Virus record (IMG/VR): IMGVR_UViG_3300030419_006744
Location: 5,590 to 32,113 of that record
Strand: one strand, 5' to 3'
DNA length: 26,524 bases
From: a virus
The notes under the pieces are model-generated. The model was not told the origin of the DNA, made no database searches, and worked only from the letters and a program-made list of their open reading frames with translations. A program made the position numbers and the translations under genes. Of this stretch, positions 23,791-26,524 are shown piece after piece; the stretch's first letter is position 1, and every line of letters starts with the position of its first letter.

Positions 23791-24274
23791 CGAACAGCCC
23801 CTCTCTAGCTCTGATACATTTAGCTACAATTTCAAAATTTTCGCCAGCTCTACCAAATAGTTCTTTTGGTTCGTTTAATCCAACGATTTCGTAAAAATAC
23901 TTACCATATAAAACAAAATCACCTTCTCTCGCAAATAGATTCTGGTCATCTGTTAGTCTTTTTTTATGAAAATAGATTTCTAATGAAGCATTCTTGTCCA
24001 TACCATAGTTCTCTGAAGTCGTCTCAAGCCCACCCCACTTAACCAAAGCATGCACTCTAATTGGCGGTAAAAATGTCTTATTTATGGCCTCTCCGTAGAC
24101 TGGATGGAAATTGGTGCTATCGACATCAATGGGATAGTAGGCGATGACCTGTCCTATAACCCTCTCGATTAGTTCGTCGTTAACTTGCTTAACAAAGTCT
24201 TTCTCTTTTTTATTAGTAAAAAGAGGCGGAGGAGGAGCAGTAGGCTGTGTCCATTTATTTGTTTCATCTGCCAA
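23780..24274 (-). CDS. 14: Neck protein, gp14-like
   Basis: 164 residues, shorter than T4 gp14 (256). IAYYPIDVDSTNFHPVYGEA (43-62) followed by the P-P-I-R strand, the YGMDKNASLEIYFHKKRL segment, and FAREGDFVLYGKYFYEIVGL correspond in order to the T4 gp14 pattern YYVPREYVSPDLIFGED ... EGDLIYFPMDNSLFEI. It would form part of the collar that closes the head and receives the tail. TTG at 24272-24274 is the likely start, with GGAGGG upstream. It overlaps the next gene by 11 nt. Confidence 0.68.
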   Translation of the reverse strand: MADETNKWTQPTAPPPPLFTNKKEKDFVKQVNDELIERVIGQVIAYYPIDVDSTNFHPVYGEAINKTFLPPIRVHALVKWGGLETTSENYGMDKNASLEIYFHKKRLTDDQNLFAREGDFVLYGKYFYEIVGLNEPKELFGRAGENFEIVAKCIRAREGLFDGQ

Positions 24275-24292
24275 GACCTAGACCCTCCGTAA

Positions 24293-25597
24293 TTACCCTA
24301 CGTATATACCAGTAGGAACCTTTTCAAGTACCTCGTTGGCAGATTTAATAATAGCTCCCTCGGTTTCTACAAGCTTGGAGTATGTAAGCTCATCCATAAT
24401 CGTCTTCAATTCTTCTCTGAGTTTTTCCTGCTCTTCCTTGGCTTGGGATAATAGTTCACTATGATTCAGTGTTATACTCTCGCCAGGAATAGGTATAGTT
24501 GAAAATTTTCCTCTAATCTGCCCCAACATTTCTTTTGCCAAGGCCAAAGCAAATCTTCGAATCCACTGCTTGCCAATACTGTTGATATTTTGATAAGGAA
24601 TATTAGCAAAAGGCAATGTGTTAACATTATTAACGCCTGAAACTCCATTTTCCCTGTCGCTCTCTTCTTCCCAGGAGTTTGTCGGAATAGTGAATCGGAT
24701 CCACATTTGCGCTGGAGAGTGGCCATGGGGCTGCGGATAGATTCGTAATTTATTGTTTTTAATTTCATATGAGAAGTGCGAATTTCTGGTATATATGGCG
24801 TCCTCATAGGCCATGGCCTGAAGTTTATTCTGCCAAGTAGGAATAACTTCCCAAGTAGAATCATCAGAATACTGTCCATAATTCGACAGGTTTCCAACAG
24901 CATTTAGGCCGCCATAATATCCATAAAACCTCCACATTGCATGTGGGGTTCTATAGAAAACTTTTTTAATCAAAATTCGTTTATTACCAATTTTACCATA
25001 ATAAGGAAAATCAGAATTATCGGAATCGACAGCTGACGATGAAATTATAGATTGTAGATCATAATCTTGCTGGCCCTCGACAGGTGTGAACGATGCAGAA
25101 TATTCATGCTCGTTACCTCCCATGCCACTCTCTCTAGAAATGCCTTCACTTGCTTTCCTGGCATAGGAAAAGCTAAACTTTGGAAATTTCAAGGCAACGT
25201 GCGAGGCGCTTAGATCTGAATCTCCACCTAGATCTTTCATTGATCCATCGTGATCAAACGTACCTGTTGTGTCACCCAAGGCATTGTTAAGCATATTCTT
25301 AGCTTGATGTAGATTAACTAAATAACCATACTCCAAAACAGCCTCTTCATAAGCAGAATAAATGTTTTCTTCGGTCAATTCAACATCTAGAACATCGCCG
25401 CCTAGCTTTTTGTAAGTGTAGGCTACTTGATCCAAGGCACCAGATATAAAGTTTGCATCATAATAATCAGTGTTATCGGAATCTGCATATATTCCAAATG
25501 CATAAGACGTAGTAGTCTGCGCAGTTGCCACAGTGCCTGTTACAGGCAAAATAGCTCTGCTTGTGGTGCTTTCCGGTGTTAAAGTTGGTAATGCCAT
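24293..25597 (-). CDS. 13: Neck protein, gp13-like
   Basis: 434 residues (T4 gp13 has 309). The helical N-terminal part (LTEENIYSAYEEAVLEYGYL), a central beta region with the aromatic-rich MWRFYGYYGGLNAV, the KLRIYPQPHG segment, and the end with LGQIRGKFSTIPIPGESITL followed by a Lys/Glu-rich helix are typical of the T4-like head completion/neck protein. It lies directly after the capsid gene and its terminator and before the gp14-like gene (18 nt). Its ATG follows TAGAGGG and an ACTATTTA motif. The extra length falls in the middle. Confidence 0.72.
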   Translation of the reverse strand: MALPTLTPESTTSRAILPVTGTVATAQTTTSYAFGIYADSDNTDYYDANFISGALDQVAYTYKKLGGDVLDVELTEENIYSAYEEAVLEYGYLVNLHQAKNMLNNALGDTTGTFDHDGSMKDLGGDSDLSASHVALKFPKFSFSYARKASEGISRESGMGGNEHEYSASFTPVEGQQDYDLQSIISSSAVDSDNSDFPYYGKIGNKRILIKKVFYRTPHAMWRFYGYYGGLNAVGNLSNYGQYSDDSTWEVIPTWQNKLQAMAYEDAIYTRNSHFSYEIKNNKLRIYPQPHGHSPAQMWIRFTIPTNSWEEESDRENGVSGVNNVNTLPFANIPYQNINSIGKQWIRRFALALAKEMLGQIRGKFSTIPIPGESITLNHSELLSQAKEEQEKLREELKTIMDELTYSKLVETEGAIIKSANEVLEKVPTGIYVG

Positions 25598-25618
25598 ACA
25601 TTTTGCCCTCTACTAGTT

Positions 25619-25626
25619 TAAATAGT
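25619..25626 (-). promoter_or_regulatory. ACTATTTA motif before the neck genes
   Basis: Exact copy 21 nt before the gp13-like ATG, just downstream of the capsid terminator. This is the second case of terminator followed at once by the motif. Confidence 0.55.
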
Positions 25627-25632
25627 ATGTGA

Positions 25633-25674
25633 CCAAAAGAAAACCCCACCTTGATTTGATTCAAGGTGGGGTTT
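25633..25674 (-). terminator. Strong rho-independent terminator after the capsid gene
   Basis: AAACCCCACCTTGA and TCAAGGTGGGGTTT form a perfect 14-bp stem with a six-nt loop, followed on the coding strand by TTCTTTTGG. It lies 22 nt after the capsid stop codon. Confidence 0.9.
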
Positions 25675-25696
25675 CTTAAATTACTTGGCTAAAATC

Positions 25697-26524
25697 TTAG
25701 CCTAAGAGGTCATCAACAATAACCAATCCGTACATGTCCGGACGAACCATCTTCTTGGCGTATCGGGTCATGACTCCCTTGCGGGGCACGAAGTCCTCAA
25801 CACCGAAGATTGTCGGCGTGACCTGCAGCGGGACATAAGGAGCGTATACGTAGCCACTCTCAAGGAAGCTACCACCCTTACGGCCTACCAGTACGACATT
25901 GCGCATGAAGTAAGGATCGACATAGACGTCCCACTTCTTGCTCAGGCTACCAACCTTCACAGCACCAACGGTGCCACGATCAGCATCATGAGTAACGCTA
26001 GCGCGGAAGCCGGAAGTAAACTCCAAGATGTTAGCAACTTCAGGCGAAACCACCAAGAAGTTAGCACCACCACGGAGAGTCTTGCGGTGAATCTGCGCAG
26101 ACACGTCGTTAATGGTCTCGACAAGAGTCTCGTACCACTCACTCACAGTACCGGTGAAGTCCGGACCACCTTCGTCCTTGGAATCAGTACCAGCACCAAG
26201 GACGTTGACAGCGGCACCAGTGCCTCTGTTGACGAACTTGCCAGGGCGACGAGACCAATGCATCGTGTCGGCCGTAGAACCGTTCACAAGATCAGCAAGG
26301 ATCTCACGATCGATCTCAAGAGCAATTTGCTCAGAGAGAATGCTCGTAAGCTCAACCTCGGCATCCAGGTTGTGGTATGCGTTGAGGTCCTGACCAAGCT
26401 CCGGAGTCCACTTAGCCTTCAGCTTCTTGGTCACTGCGGTGACGGACACGCTGTCGACCTTGATGTCGATTTCGGGAATTCCCTCATCATTCTCAAGACC
26501 CCAGGTATCAGTACCAACAACGGC
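25697..26524 (-). CDS. 23: Major capsid protein, gp23-like, C-terminal part
   Basis: The main shell subunit of the head. The window holds the last 275 codons; the frame is open to the right edge, so the first Met inside the window is not the start. Segments such as WGLENDEGIPEIDIKVDS, VTKKLKAKWTPELGQDLNAY, LTSILSEQIALEIDREIL, and the C-terminal GSFLESGYVYAPYVPLQV followed by KGVMTRYAKKMV are typical of T4-like gp23. Codon third positions look richer in C and G than in the neighbouring genes, as often seen in very highly expressed phage genes. A strong terminator follows. Confidence 0.95.
   Translation of the reverse strand, partial: AVVGTDTWGLENDEGIPEIDIKVDSVSVTAVTKKLKAKWTPELGQDLNAYHNLDAEVELTSILSEQIALEIDREILADLVNGSTADTMHWSRRPGKFVNRGTGAAVNVLGAGTDSKDEGGPDFTGTVSEWYETLVETINDVSAQIHRKTLRGGANFLVVSPEVANILEFTSGFRASVTHDADRGTVGAVKVGSLSKKWDVYVDPYFMRNVVLVGRKGGSFLESGYVYAPYVPLQVTPTIFGVEDFVPRKGVMTRYAKKMVRPDMYGLVIVDDLLG

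Noticed and set aside
25697-26449. The capsid gene read as a complete 250-residue gene from the Met at 26449
   Set aside because: The same frame continues open to the window edge with good gp23-like sequence, so that Met is internal.

Overview
The window is a piece of a contractile-tailed (myovirus) bacteriophage genome from the wider T4-like group. Every gene I can support lies on the minus strand, so the reading order runs from the right edge to the left. The T4-type core is recognisable from the protein sequences: a gp23-like major capsid protein (partial at the right edge), neck proteins, tail sheath and tube, a gp26-like tail/baseplate assembly protein, tape measure, a gp53-like LysM protein, UvsX, a gp32-like single-strand binding protein, a gp41/DnaB helicase and an RNase H-type flap nuclease. 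It is not a close T4 relative. Its polymerase is family A and lacks an exonuclease domain, its ribonucleotide reductase is the B12-dependent class II type, and its sheath is very long. The one tRNA, tRNA-Glu(UUC) with an encoded CCA, closely resembles gammaproteobacterial tRNA-Glu. That hints weakly at a proteobacterial host; the marine flavour is also inference.

Layout in order of transcription: 26524-25697 capsid protein, then a strong terminator; 25597-22900 three neck/tail-completion proteins; 22802-19341 sheath and tube; 19306-18253 a gp26-like protein and an overlapping +1-frame ORF, then a second terminator; 18181-15085 a small protein and the tape measure; 15041-8445 baseplate/tail proteins (one ending in a Hint/intein-like domain, a LysM protein, a 954-residue hub-like protein and a 592-residue protein with a His/Cys-rich insert); 8411-7230 DNA polymerase; 7193-5351 a new 48-residue Cys-rich/AT-hook-like gene, a divergent tubulin/FtsZ-like protein and gp32, closed by a third terminator; 5295-5220 tRNA-Glu; 5199-1292 UvsX, a small unknown protein, the flap nuclease and the helicase; 1279-1 class II ribonucleotide reductase, cut by the left edge.

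A short motif, ACTATTTA on the coding strand, occurs seven times exactly and once with one mismatch. All copies are in or at intergenic junctions, in the same orientation, and often about 20 nt before a start codon. Two follow terminators directly. I read it as a candidate phage-specific late promoter element, replacing the TATAAATA of T4.

The most unusual items are the Hint domain at the end of a tail protein, the Cys-rich/AT-hook gene paired with a tubulin-like gene ahead of gp32, and a probable +1 frameshift (or CTG start) joining the two tail-assembly ORFs just before the tape measure. There is no stretch longer than about 150 bases without a gene or named element.
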